From NCBI GenBank assembly GCA_910586425.1, contig CAJUHL010000016.1, positions 1 through 35,827 on the forward strand: a DNA stretch of 35,827 nucleotides, in the 5' to 3' direction. The position numbers and the translations under genes are program-made. A model generated the notes under the pieces. That model did no database searches and was not told the DNA's origin. It was given only the letters and a program-made list of their open reading frames with translations. Numbering within the stretch: the first letter of the stretch is position 1; every line of letters starts with the position of its first letter. This DNA is from an uncultured Bacilli bacterium (GTDB taxonomy: Bacteria > Bacillota_I > Bacilli_A > RF39 > UBA660). Below are positions 1 to 8,607 of the stretch, piece after piece.

Positions 1-584
<584 letters not shown>

Positions 585-636
585 AATATTTTTTGTTCAT
601 TTGAATTGTTTTATCCTAACTTTGAATTGACTTTTT

Positions 637-655
637 GCTCAGTTTTCAAAGATCA
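637..655 (-). promoter_or_regulatory. boxA-like rRNA antitermination site
   Basis: The minus strand reads TGATCTTTGAAAACTGAGC, close to the Bacillus-type leader element TGCTCTTTGAAAACT. It lies between the promoters and the 16S 5' end, where Nus-factor antitermination signals are expected. The call rests on motif and position only. Confidence 0.6.
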
Positions 656-673
656 TTTTCCTGCCTTCTTTTT

Positions 674-739
674 CGTGAAAGCACTACTAATATATCATTT
701 GCTATTCACCATGTCAAGAACTTTTTTCACTTTTTTTCA
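674..739. repeat. Direct repeat copy 1 (rRNA promoter-proximal)
   Basis: A 66-bp stretch almost identical to 866-930; the clear difference is one extra T in a T run. It carries a complete promoter facing the 16S gene, so the duplication makes tandem rRNA promoters. Confidence 0.9.
689..717 (-). promoter_or_regulatory. rRNA promoter, proximal (P2)
   Basis: On the minus strand: -35 TTGACA (712-717), 17-bp spacer, -10 TATATT (689-694). The -35 is a perfect sigma-A hexamer and the spacing is ideal. Transcription would start near 682, about 100 nt before mature 16S. Confidence 0.85.
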
Positions 740-865
740 TTTTTCTTTCTTTTTCGATTTTATTCACCAAATATTGACATAAAAGATGTCACATCAGTTC
801 AATAAAATTTCAAAGTTTAAATAAAAATGGAAATAAAGTAATACTTATTTTTCTTGCGCTTTTCC

Positions 866-930
866 CGTGAAAGCACTACTAATATATCATTTGCTATTCA
901 CCATGTCAAGAACTTTTTCACTTTTTTTCA
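866..930. repeat. Direct repeat copy 2 (rRNA promoter-distal)
   Basis: A 65-bp copy of 674-739, offset by 192 bp. The sequence between the copies (740-865) is AT-rich and not repeated, so this is a promoter-module duplication and not a simple tandem repeat. Confidence 0.9.
881..909 (-). promoter_or_regulatory. rRNA promoter, distal (P1)
   Basis: On the minus strand: -35 TTGACA (904-909), 17-bp spacer, -10 TATATT (881-886), the same as the proximal promoter. Tandem promoters are common for rrn operons in Bacilli; here the two are copies of one another. Confidence 0.85.
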
Positions 931-978
931 AAAATTCTTAACTTCTCTTAAATATATGTCAAAACGATGTAGATATTC

Positions 979-1521
979 CTATTTATTTTCATTTTTTATT
1001 TTTTTGTAAATTTCATGATATTTTATATTTTGTTCAGCTTGAAATATCTTTGCACCATCTTTATATAAATGTATGAGTTCATCAAGCCCATTATGAATCG
1101 CAATATCAAGTGAATCAGAATAATGCATTAGTTGCTTATGATATTTATATTCCATTCGATCTAAAATTCGATATTCTCCAGAAGGATAAATACGAACATC
1201 CAAATCATAATCAATATATTTAATTACCCCTTCTTCTATAATATAGGGAGATTCTACATTGCAATAATAGGATATGCCATCTTGTTTTAATTGTGCTATT
1301 ACATTAAACCACTTGTTACGAAAAAAATAAATAACGGCAGGTTCTTTGGTTCTCCATGTTCTGCCATCTGCTTCTGTTACTAAAGTATGATCATTTCCAA
1401 AAACAATATAATCTTTCTGAATATCTAATACAATGGCTTCTTGCCAAGCACAATGTACTTTGCCATCGTGTTTATAGCAATGGATTTGAAATGGATCTCC
1501 AATACAAATCGGTTTCATCAT
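979..1521 (-). CDS. DUF402 family nucleoside tri-/diphosphatase
   Basis: A 180-residue protein that looks like the DUF402 (UPF0374/Ntdp) family, cytosolic Mg-dependent hydrolases of nucleoside tri- and diphosphates; the length matches the Staphylococcus Ntdp protein. The central stretch around YDLDVRIYPSGEYRILD holds the conserved acidic and tyrosine residues of the fold. I chose the first ATG of the ATG-ATG pair at 1521 because AGGAAGAAGG lies just before it; an upstream in-frame start at 1581 has no such site. The S41 protease ends 62 bp upstream. A TATAAT at 1544-1549 could give the gene its own promoter, but no good -35 is visible. Confidence 0.85.
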   Translation of the reverse strand: MMKPICIGDPFQIHCYKHDGKVHCAWQEAIVLDIQKDYIVFGNDHTLVTEADGRTWRTKEPAVIYFFRNKWFNVIAQLKQDGISYYCNVESPYIIEEGVIKYIDYDLDVRIYPSGEYRILDRMEYKYHKQLMHYSDSLDIAIHNGLDELIHLYKDGAKIFQAEQNIKYHEIYKKIKNENK

Positions 1522-1583
1522 GTTCGCCTTCTTCCTGTTACACATTATACAGGAAACTATCCAAAAAGAAAAGAAGCACATTT

Positions 1584-2786
1584 TTACTCACTCAAGTAAC
1601 GTAGTGCTTCTTGCAATTGATTATCTGTTATGTCAGATGGATTGGTAAAATAGTTTACATCCAATTGGATTTCTATATCAGGTGCAATTCCTTTTTTGTG
1701 AATCCAATTACCATTTGGTGTTAACCATTTTTTAGTAGTAAACTTATATTCAATATGATCATCTACATCAACCAGTTCTTGTACAGTTCCCTTTCCATAA
1801 CTTGTCTGTCCAATAATAGTTGCTCCATAGGATTCTTTCAGTGCCCCACTTAATAGTTCCGCAGCAGAAGCACTATTGCCATTTTGCAAAATGATAATCG
1901 GATATTTCTTGGTTTGATTTCCTTTAGAGTAATATTTAGTGGTTTGCCCTTTCATTTCAATTTGATATATAACTTTCGTTTGATCCAAAAACAAGCTTAC
2001 GATATTGGTGGCGGTTGTCAAATGTCCACCAGAATTTTCACGCACATCAATAATAAGAGATTCAATTCCTTCTTCTTCTAATGATTGTAATTCTTTTTGA
2101 AATTGTTGATCTGTTATTGTAGAAAATATTCCAAAATAAATGTAGCCTATTTTTTTCCCATTTTGTTCATAGATTTTAGAACTTACAGAGGGAATTTCAA
2201 CAATTGCCTTTTTGACATAAATATCTAATTTTTCTTCTCCACGAAGAACAGTCAAAGTAAATTGCTCTAAATTATGTTCTTTTACATATTTAGTCAACTC
2301 TGATTTATCTTTATTTGTCATATCTTTTCCATCAATGGCCATTACAATATCATTGACTAGTACACCGGCTTGTGCAGCTGGCGAAGATGGAAATACCCCC
2401 ACAATTTGAATATTACCTTCTTGATTGTTTATAATTTCAATTCCAATTCCACTATAATTTCCATTTAATGACATATTAAAATTTTCAGAATCTGATTCAT
2501 CAATAAAGGTAGAATAAGGATCATCTAAAGCCTCTACCATTCCTGCTATCGCACCATTTAACAATGTTTCATCATCAATTTCTTCATAGTAATGATCTTT
2601 AATATATTGATAATGGTCTAATAGTTTTGAAATCAATTCATTTTCAGATTTAATTGTTGGATTTGCTCCAAAACGAGATGAAATCGTCATTCCCATAAAA
2701 ATACTAACAATACAAGTAATTATAATAAGAAAAACCACCTCAAATGTATGAAATGTATTTTTAGATTCTCTTTTTTTCCCTATCAT
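1584..2786 (-). CDS. S41 family C-terminal processing peptidase (CtpA/CtpB type)
   Basis: A 400-residue membrane-anchored serine protease. Order: one N-terminal membrane segment (residues 15-36), helical lead, PDZ domain (about 105-190) and S41 catalytic domain (200-370). The nucleophile is Ser307 in NSASAAE and the general base Lys332 in YGKGTVQ, 25 residues apart as in E. coli Tsp. The catalytic part faces outside. In spore formers CtpB cleaves SpoIVFA to activate sigma-K, whereas CtpA homologues have general envelope roles; the sequence alone does not decide. AAGGTGATATT precedes the ATG. The DUF402 gene follows by 62 bp with no terminator between, so they may be co-transcribed. Confidence 0.93.
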   Translation of the reverse strand: MIGKKRESKNTFHTFEVVFLIIITCIVSIFMGMTISSRFGANPTIKSENELISKLLDHYQYIKDHYYEEIDDETLLNGAIAGMVEALDDPYSTFIDESDSENFNMSLNGNYSGIGIEIINNQEGNIQIVGVFPSSPAAQAGVLVNDIVMAIDGKDMTNKDKSELTKYVKEHNLEQFTLTVLRGEEKLDIYVKKAIVEIPSVSSKIYEQNGKKIGYIYFGIFSTITDQQFQKELQSLEEEGIESLIIDVRENSGGHLTTATNIVSLFLDQTKVIYQIEMKGQTTKYYSKGNQTKKYPIIILQNGNSASAAELLSGALKESYGATIIGQTSYGKGTVQELVDVDDHIEYKFTTKKWLTPNGNWIHKKGIAPDIEIQLDVNYFTNPSDITDNQLQEALRYLSE

Positions 2787-2846
2787 AATATCACCTTCTT
2801 AACTATAACATATTCCTTTTCTCGTGTCTATCATTCCGTCTAAAAG

Positions 2847-2869
2847 AAAAAAGGATATACACCTTTTTT
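2847..2869 (-). terminator. Rho-independent terminator
   Basis: Stem AAAAAAGG/CCTTTTTT (2847-2854 with 2862-2869), 7-nt loop, just after the stop of the 2875-3348 gene on the minus strand, followed by further T residues. Confidence 0.75.
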
Positions 2870-2874
2870 ACAAC

Positions 2875-3348
2875 TTATAATGATTTCAAGATTTCTAAAA
2901 TAGATTCACTGGTTTCATAATGTGCGACAAGTGCCCCATTTTGAATTCGAAAAAGTGTCGTTCCTGTTACCTTCAGATTTTCAGGTGTAAAATTAGCAGT
3001 TTCTCCAACAAACTTTTGATTAAATGCAGAGGCTAAATCTACTGTATAATAAGGAATTCCATTTTCCTTTTTACTATGCTGATTTAACAAATTTTCAAAA
3101 AGAGAAATATAAGGATCTTTTTTTTCTTCTACTAATACATAATAATCAGTTTCTTTTTGATGGTATAATTCTCCCAAAAGAATCTCATCATATTGAATAA
3201 CAGATGGTGTTGTTGTAGGTTTGGTATAATCTCCTTTTTTACGACCTGTTGTAAAAACAGTTAACAGATAAAATATTAAAAATATAATGGTTACAACCAC
3301 AATAATTCGAATAAAATTTCTCACTTCGTTTGGGTTCGTTTTTTCCAT
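2875..3348 (-). CDS. Membrane-anchored thioredoxin-fold protein without CxxC
   Basis: 157 residues: a single membrane segment (about 13-33), a short polar linker rich in Lys and Thr, then a domain of about 100 residues. Its pattern (a strand DYYVLVEE, a helix, a strand YYTVDLA, then VTGTTLFRIQNGALV and a last helix) looks like a thioredoxin fold, with VTGTTLF where the cis-proline loop would be. There is no CxxC, so disulfide chemistry is unlikely. The domain should be extracytoplasmic. CAGGTGATAAC precedes the ATG. It lies between a lipoprotein gene and the S41 protease, each with its own terminator. Fold assignment is by eye; function unknown. Confidence 0.6.
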   Translation of the reverse strand: MEKTNPNEVRNFIRIIVVVTIIFLIFYLLTVFTTGRKKGDYTKPTTTPSVIQYDEILLGELYHQKETDYYVLVEEKKDPYISLFENLLNQHSKKENGIPYYTVDLASAFNQKFVGETANFTPENLKVTGTTLFRIQNGALVAHYETSESILEILKSL

Positions 3349-3384
3349 GTTATCACCTGAAAATCATTATATCATAAATTCAAA

Positions 3385-3411
3385 AAAATAGATACACGAA
3401 ATATCTATTTT
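3385..3411 (-). terminator. Rho-independent terminator
   Basis: A perfect 10-bp stem AAAATAGATA/TATCTATTTT (3385-3394 with 3402-3411) that overlaps the stop codon of the lipoprotein gene, followed on the minus strand by a T run. Confidence 0.8.
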
Positions 3412-4397
3412 CCAATTGGAACTGTACTAATGGACTGTACTACTTTTAATAATTCTTCACCATCTAGCGTATCGGAAACCGCATAGTATTCAATTCCATT
3501 ACTAATCCAATTAGCAGAATTGCTCGTAATGCTACCAACTGTATCCATTAAAATTTCCGGATCTCCATACACTGGTATGACTACAAAATCTTCTTCTACA
3601 CTCACTGTTTCTTCCACTAACATGAATGGTGATTCTCCAGCAAAAGTTAATATAATACGTTCTCCATTTTCTTTTTTAACAATATCTTGACTCTCTAAAT
3701 ATGTATTTGCAGGCATATACATTGGATAAATAACATCATCAATCGTCTTGGAAGTTTCTTCAGTTACTTCACCCGTTTTCATATTTTGATTAAGTTCAAA
3801 ATAATCTTTATCAAATGTTGCACCCATATCTATTTTTTTATAGGTCATTCTCATGCGAACGATGCCCTCTTCATTTAATACTTCTACTTTTTGAATATTT
3901 CCTTTTTTATCTAGATAAATTTTTTGATTTGTTAAATTTTTATTATTTGCATAATTGACAGTTGTGCTAATAATATATTGGTCGTTTTTTTCCTCTACTT
4001 TTTTAGATTTATCATTTTTGATATCTTTGACTAAAATCTGCATCAAATAACTTTGAGAATTGTTATATGGCCACTCACTTTGAAATTTAAAACTTTTGTT
4101 CAAACTTGGCGTTAATACATAAACACCTTCTGTGTTTTTTAGGATAATTTGTTCATGATTATTGGTTTGATTTTTTAAACTAACACGAAATAAGTCATCT
4201 TTTTTATAGGATACTTCCACATCATATCGGTAACTATCTTCGTTATTGATAATTTCAAGTTCACCTGTTACATGATAACTTTTCACACTTTCTACTTTCT
4301 CTGTCAATGTGGCAGTAATATCTTTATTTCCCTTTCCAAAACAACCTGTCACAAGGACACAACAAAGAATAGTAGCACACAAAATTTTTACTTTCAT
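3405..4397 (-). CDS. LolA/GerS-like lipoprotein
   Basis: 330 residues beginning with a lipoprotein signal peptide whose lipobox is VTGC (Cys19), so the protein is lipid-anchored outside the membrane. Residues 30-210 form the repeated beta pattern of LolA/RseB-like proteins (VKSYHVTGELEI, then alternating charged strands), and 225-330 resembles a DUF4367-type C-terminal domain beginning PMYMPANTYL. Families of this shape in spore formers include B. subtilis YdcC and C. difficile GerS, the latter a partner of CwlD in cortex modification; a CwlD homologue is encoded at 29302-29976. The link is an inference from family and window content, not shown by adjacency. Terminator overlaps the stop codon. 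Confidence 0.7.
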   Translation of the reverse strand: MKVKILCATILCCVLVTGCFGKGNKDITATLTEKVESVKSYHVTGELEIINNEDSYRYDVEVSYKKDDLFRVSLKNQTNNHEQIILKNTEGVYVLTPSLNKSFKFQSEWPYNNSQSYLMQILVKDIKNDKSKKVEEKNDQYIISTTVNYANNKNLTNQKIYLDKKGNIQKVEVLNEEGIVRMRMTYKKIDMGATFDKDYFELNQNMKTGEVTEETSKTIDDVIYPMYMPANTYLESQDIVKKENGERIILTFAGESPFMLVEETVSVEEDFVVIPVYGDPEILMDTVGSITSNSANWISNGIEYYAVSDTLDGEELLKVVQSISTVPIGK

Positions 4398-4505
4398 TCT
4401 TTCACCTCATATCGTATTTCACTTAATTATATGGACTATTTTAAAAATTATGAATAATTTTCAAATGTTGGGAAAACATAATAGTAAGACAGAAAGGAGA
4501 ATTAT

Positions 4506-4703
4506 ATGGAAACGTTACAAAAAGTAGCTTTGGTCTTTACGATCATCGGTGCAATTGTATGGGGAATGATTGGATTATTCGATTTTAATATCATCGATGC
4601 TTTATTCAAAGATATGTATATTATTGCAAGAATCATCTACATCATCGTTGGAATATGTGGGCTTATTAATATAGGACTTCTTTTCAATCATATCGAAAAA
4701 TAA
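4506..4703 (+). CDS. DUF378 family small membrane protein
   Basis: A 65-residue protein with two membrane helices separated by a short loop; the family signature is visible as IIGAIVWGMIGLFDFNIIDALF followed by a second helix beginning ARIIYIIVGICGL, as in B. subtilis YuzA. AGAAAGGAGAATTAT precedes the ATG, a strong ribosome binding site. It is a lone plus-strand gene between two minus-strand genes and shares a bidirectional terminator with the cdaR gene. The family function is unknown. Confidence 0.85.
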   Translation: METLQKVALVFTIIGAIVWGMIGLFDFNIIDALFKDMYIIARIIYIIVGICGLINIGLLFNHIEK

Positions 4704-4727
4704 AACCCTCACAAACGTGAAGGTTTT
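4702..4727. terminator. Bidirectional Rho-independent terminator
   Basis: Stem AAAACCCTCAC/GTGAAGGTTTT (4702-4712 with 4717-4727, one mismatch), loop AAAC. It has A/T runs on both sides and serves the convergent DUF378 gene and cdaR. Confidence 0.85.
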
Positions 4728-4730
4728 TTG

Positions 4731-6089
4731 TTAATTTCTAGTCAATGTAATCCGAACTTTTTTGGTCTTTGAGGTATATTGTACTTTTGGATCTGTTCCT
4801 TCTACTTGTACTTCTACTTCGTATTCTCCAGGTTCCGTTAAACCAGTCAAATCGACTGAAGCAGTAATATCAGAAGCCCGAATGGCATCAATTACAGATT
4901 TTACACCTTTTAAGTTAACGGTTACACTTGCAGCACCACTATCTTTGGCATTAGCCCTTAATCCATCTGCAACATTTTTCATATTAACTGTTACATTGTT
5001 AATATCTCTACTAGAAACAGCATCCAAAGTAACATTAACTGTTACATTTGTGACAGATACAGATCGTACCCCAATTGGTTTTGGAATTTCCAATTTATAT
5101 TCTTTATTGGCTTTCAAATCTGTTACATCAATTTCAATTGGAATATAGTTAAGTGACTCTAACGCTTTCGCATCACCATATACGATAACGTTGTTAACAT
5201 TCGCACTCAATGTACTGATGGCTTGACCAAAGCTAACTTCTCCAACTGGTACAATGCGAAGTGGCACTTCTTTACTTGGTGATGAAATGACAACATCGAC
5301 ATCTATTTTTGAAGGAACAATTTCGACATCCACTACATTTCCTTCTGAATCATAAGCCTTTAAAGGCACGTCTTTCAAAGTCGTCGTCCCAACTTCAGTA
5401 GAAACTAAATTTTTAATATCCACTAATGCTTTTACTGATACCACTTGTTTCAACTGATGTTCAGCACCTTTAATGACAATTTTATCAGTATCATAATTTA
5501 CATTATCAATCACGTATTTTGAATCTAGACTATCTTGATTTAATACATCCACTGTTAATGTCCTTGTTTCTGATACTTTTCGATAAATGATAACAGTTGC
5601 GACTGATGGATTTACCATGTAATCAATTTTTCCTGCATTTTGTGTATATTCCATATTTACTTTATGAGTACCTGGTTTTAATCCACTCAAATCAACGATT
5701 ACATTATGGGAAGAGGATTGTTTTGCGATATATAAATCGGTTTTACTTCCAATCAATGTAATATCTACTGTTTTAGGCAATCCTTCAATGACATATGCTT
5801 CTTCATTATAAATTACTTCTACTGGACGATTTTTTAACACTTCAGCAGAATTATCGGTAAACAAAATAATTTTTTGATCAATGATAATAAAGATTGCAAT
5901 TGCTAAAAATAAAGAAATAAATAATAATGTATTACTTTTAGACAACCAATTTTCAATTTTTCTTCCAGAATGATCAAATTTAGAAGAAATATATACGACC
6001 AATTTTGTAATAGGAACTACAATGTATTTATCAACAAAATATCCAACTTTACGTCCAATGATTCTAATTGTCCGAAGGAGTTTCTTCAT
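4731..6089 (-). CDS. cdaR: YbbR/CdaR-like c-di-AMP cyclase regulator
   Basis: 452 residues: a basic, amphipathic N-terminal stretch, one membrane helix (about 53-71) and then four YbbR repeats of about 80 residues each (outside the membrane), recognised by recurring segments such as VIVDLSGLKPGTHKVNMEY, IEIDVTDLKANKEYKLEIP and SVDLTGLTEPGEYEVEVQV. CdaR binds and tunes the cyclase CdaA. The start codon lies 26 bp inside cdaA, with a strong AGGAGGTAGTAGACA site within the cdaA coding sequence, so the two genes are translationally coupled. In Bacillus glmM normally follows cdaR; here a terminator comes directly after it and no glmM is present in the window. Confidence 0.92.
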   Translation of the reverse strand: MKKLLRTIRIIGRKVGYFVDKYIVVPITKLVVYISSKFDHSGRKIENWLSKSNTLLFISLFLAIAIFIIIDQKIILFTDNSAEVLKNRPVEVIYNEEAYVIEGLPKTVDITLIGSKTDLYIAKQSSSHNVIVDLSGLKPGTHKVNMEYTQNAGKIDYMVNPSVATVIIYRKVSETRTLTVDVLNQDSLDSKYVIDNVNYDTDKIVIKGAEHQLKQVVSVKALVDIKNLVSTEVGTTTLKDVPLKAYDSEGNVVDVEIVPSKIDVDVVISSPSKEVPLRIVPVGEVSFGQAISTLSANVNNVIVYGDAKALESLNYIPIEIDVTDLKANKEYKLEIPKPIGVRSVSVTNVTVNVTLDAVSSRDINNVTVNMKNVADGLRANAKDSGAASVTVNLKGVKSVIDAIRASDITASVDLTGLTEPGEYEVEVQVEGTDPKVQYTSKTKKVRITLTRN

Positions 6090-6894
6090 TGTCTACTACC
6101 TCCTCTTCTTCATCCACGATGAATGATTTTTTTGGTCTCAATTCTTCTAATAAAATCATTTTAACATCATCAATGGTTAAATTGTAATTTAACTCTCCAT
6201 TCATTGCGATAGAAAGTCTTCCTGTTTCTTCCGAAACGACCAATGCAATACAGTCTCCTGTTTCTGAAATTCCAAGGGCAGCACGGTGACGTGTTCCAAG
6301 TCGTTTACTAATTTTTAAATTATCACTGGTTGGAAATACCGCTCCTGCACTTGTAATTTTATCTCCTTGAATAATCACACCACCATCGTGTAAGGGATTA
6401 TTAGGGAAAAAGATGGAAATCAATAAATCAGAAGAAATATCGGCATAGATTTTTTTGGATTTTTGGATATAATCATTCAAGCTATTATCTCTTTCAATGA
6501 CGATAAGGGCTCCAATTCTCTCTTTTTTAAGTGACTCCATTGCTCCTGTAATTTCATATACCATTTTTTCTCGTTCATCCACTGTTAATACCTTATGACG
6601 TCCTAGTAATTGACTACGTCCTAATTGTTCCAATACATTTCGAATTTCTGGTTGAAAAATAACGATTAGAGCAAGTGGCCCCCAAGTAATGACATAATCT
6701 AACAAATATCCAATGGTAACCAAATCTAATATATCACTGATAATTTTAATGATAACAATAATTAAGATTCCTTTGAACAAAAGAACCATTTTTACATTTT
6801 TTCGTAAATTTTTTAAAATATAATAAAGTGCTAGCCAAACCAACAAAACATCAATTAATTTTGTCATGAATGACATGATTGTATCAAAAGTCAT
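6064..6894 (-). CDS. cdaA: Diadenylate cyclase CdaA
   Basis: 276 residues. Three membrane helices fill about 12-82 and a DAC (DisA_N) domain 90-240. It condenses two ATP to cyclic di-AMP, an essential second messenger for potassium and osmotic balance and cell wall homeostasis in Bacillota. Visible motifs: the DGA motif occurs as D170-G171-G172 (the usual alanine is glycine), RHR at 202-204, and SEETG at 221-225. The first is a mild substitution, and the catalytic aspartate is kept. The C-terminal tail is acidic. It heads a two-gene operon with cdaR, overlapping it by 26 bp. Confidence 0.95.
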   Translation of the reverse strand: MTFDTIMSFMTKLIDVLLVWLALYYILKNLRKNVKMVLLFKGILIIVIIKIISDILDLVTIGYLLDYVITWGPLALIVIFQPEIRNVLEQLGRSQLLGRHKVLTVDEREKMVYEITGAMESLKKERIGALIVIERDNSLNDYIQKSKKIYADISSDLLISIFFPNNPLHDGGVIIQGDKITSAGAVFPTSDNLKISKRLGTRHRAALGISETGDCIALVVSEETGRLSIAMNGELNYNLTIDDVKMILLEELRPKKSFIVDEEEEVVDNEETPSDN

Positions 6895-6982
6895 AATCTA
6901 CCTCCAATATTTTTACATTTCCAATTATATCACATATATTTTTTTTTGAAAACAACACAAAAAGAAAAAAGACCAAAAGGTC

Positions 6983-7483
6983 CTAAAATCTCCAAATGTC
7001 ATCATCAGAACTGCTATCATCTATATCTGTTTTTAATTCTTCAATATTTGGTAATTCTATATCCAACTCTTCTGTATCCTCTATATTTTTATAAGTATTT
7101 GGTGTCCCATCTAATCCTACATACAATTCTTCTGGAATTTCTTCTTCAGAAATAGCAGATTCATCATTTGTCTTCCAATCTTCTGCAGGCTCTGGTTCTT
7201 GAATTTCAATATCATCTAAACTTTCCATAGGTTCTTCTACTGATTCCTCTTCCACCAAAGCTACAGGAACTTCTTCTACTTTTTTTTCTACCTCTTCTTG
7301 CACAGGTGGAACTGCTACCGATGGTACAGGAATGACTTTTTCCAATGGCTTTTCTTTTTTGCGGTTTGATTTTTTTCCAAACTGTGTTTTTTCTGCAAAA
7401 TAACCAATGAGTGTCATCAGTAATACAATTCCACCCACTAAAAACCAAATATAATTGTCTATCACAAAATCTAAATAATCCAT
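6983..7483 (-). CDS. Single-pass membrane protein with long acidic tail
   Basis: 166 residues. I start it at ATG 7483 because AGGAGGATAAAAAGT precedes that codon; a longer in-frame reading from 7537 lacks a site. A short N-terminus is followed by one helix (about 13-32), a basic cluster KKSNRKKEK, and a low-complexity Pro/Val/Glu stretch that turns into a strongly acidic tail of more than 80 residues ending SSSDDDIWRF. The positive-inside rule places the tail in the cytoplasm. The architecture recalls FtsN- or ZipA-like adaptor proteins, but I see no recognised domain. A weak GACC/GGTC hairpin follows at 6971-6982. Confidence 0.7.
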   Translation of the reverse strand: MDYLDFVIDNYIWFLVGGIVLLMTLIGYFAEKTQFGKKSNRKKEKPLEKVIPVPSVAVPPVQEEVEKKVEEVPVALVEEESVEEPMESLDDIEIQEPEPAEDWKTNDESAISEEEIPEELYVGLDGTPNTYKNIEDTEELDIELPNIEELKTDIDDSSSDDDIWRF

Positions 7484-7543
7484 ACTTTTTATCCTCCTAT
7501 TCTTATCCATCATAACATCAAATGCAATATTTGACAATCATTT

Positions 7544-8050
7544 TTATTGTTCTAAATAATTTTCACCTTTAAATGGTTCTGTTGTTAATAAATTTGGATA
7601 ATTTTGTTGACGTAATACTTCATAAAGCATAATCGCTACAGAATTAGATAAATTAAGAGCTCTTATGTTGCCATTCATTGGAATACGCATACAGCGTTCC
7701 AAATCATTTCTTAATATTTCTTTAGGAATACCAGTACTTTCTTTTCCAAAAATCAAATAAATCGATTCATCTACATTGGAAAAATCAAAACTAGTATGCG
7801 GTTTTTTACCATAGCGTGTTAAATAATAATAAATTCCTTTATTTTGGGTTTGAAATTCCCCAAAATTTTTATATACTGTATAATCACAATGTTCCAAATA
7901 ATTGACTGCAGATCGCTTGATATATTTTTCATCTAACGAAAAACCAAGTGGTTCAATCAAATGTAATTTTGCGCCTGTTCCAGCACAAGTCCGCATAATA
8001 TTCCCTGTGTTTTGTGGGATTTCTGGTTCAAATAAAACAATATGAATCAT
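7544..8050 (-). CDS. trmL: tRNA (cytidine(34)-2'-O)-methyltransferase
   Basis: 168 residues, the usual length of the TrmL (YibK/CspR) branch of SPOUT methyltransferases, which methylate the ribose of the wobble base in tRNA-Leu isoacceptors using SAM. Visible signatures: N-terminal IVLFEPEIPQNTGNIMRTC, a central strand IYLIFGKESTGIP, and the C-terminal knot segment IPMNGNIRALNLSNSVAI that binds SAM. The protein should be cytosolic and dimeric. Its ATG overlaps the stop of the upstream thioredoxin-like gene through ATGA (8047-8050), so translation is coupled. Confidence 0.95.
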   Translation of the reverse strand: MIHIVLFEPEIPQNTGNIMRTCAGTGAKLHLIEPLGFSLDEKYIKRSAVNYLEHCDYTVYKNFGEFQTQNKGIYYYLTRYGKKPHTSFDFSNVDESIYLIFGKESTGIPKEILRNDLERCMRIPMNGNIRALNLSNSVAIMLYEVLRQQNYPNLLTTEPFKGENYLEQ

Positions 8051-8535
8051 TCTTCCTCCAAATGATTTTGAATATAGTAAATGACTTCTTTTGGATTTCT
8101 TTCCTGATTTTCAGTATATAAAGCATTAGTTTCTGCATCGTCTGATACAATAAGCACATTTGGATAAATCAATGTATCCAGCTGAAATATCGTTTTTATA
8201 TTTTTTTCAGAACTAATTTTATGCATATCCATATATACAACATTTTTCGTCAAGTTTTGATCATTCATAAGAACCTTTAACTGATTTTCAAACTCTTGGT
8301 AATTATCATCACTACTATCCGATATATAAATAATAACATCATGATTGTCTAAAATATAGTTTTCAATTTCGCTTTCTTTTACCTCTGATAGAAAACGCAT
8401 CCTGGTATGAATACTACTTTCATATGCTTTTTGTCTATGATAAAAATCAACAAAATAGGAAAGCAATGCGAATGTTACAAGTGTAATGATTCCTAAAATA
8501 ATATAGTTTTTGTGAGGTATATTTCTTGTCTCCAT
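8047..8535 (-). CDS. Membrane-anchored thioredoxin-like protein, no CxxC
   Basis: 162 residues: one helix near the N-terminus (12-29), a linker helix (30-55), then a domain of about 105 residues with thioredoxin-like order: NHDVIIYISDSSDDNYQEFE where CxxC would sit, VVYMDMHK, a helix, and LIYPNVLIVSD in the cis-proline position. The active-site cysteines are absent (SDSSDD). It is similar in design to the 2875-3348 protein. The gene overlaps trmL by 4 bp (ATGA). Fold assignment is by eye and function is unknown; possible roles are binding or holding rather than redox. Confidence 0.6.
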   Translation of the reverse strand: METRNIPHKNYIILGIITLVTFALLSYFVDFYHRQKAYESSIHTRMRFLSEVKESEIENYILDNHDVIIYISDSSDDNYQEFENQLKVLMNDQNLTKNVVYMDMHKISSEKNIKTIFQLDTLIYPNVLIVSDDAETNALYTENQERNPKEVIYYIQNHLEEE

Positions 8536-8607
8536 TTATGCACCGCCATTCTAATTATATTTTACCATATGTATATGTAATACACAATTCATTTATGTAA
8601 ATATCCA

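Noticed and set aside
4762..5148. 128-residue open frame on the plus strand
   Set aside because: It lies wholly inside cdaR on the opposite strand; the composition is that of an antisense shadow, and no ribosome binding site precedes it.
7212..7448. 78-residue open frame on the minus strand
   Set aside because: It is an alternative frame of the acidic-tail membrane protein gene, whose own frame has a strong ribosome binding site.
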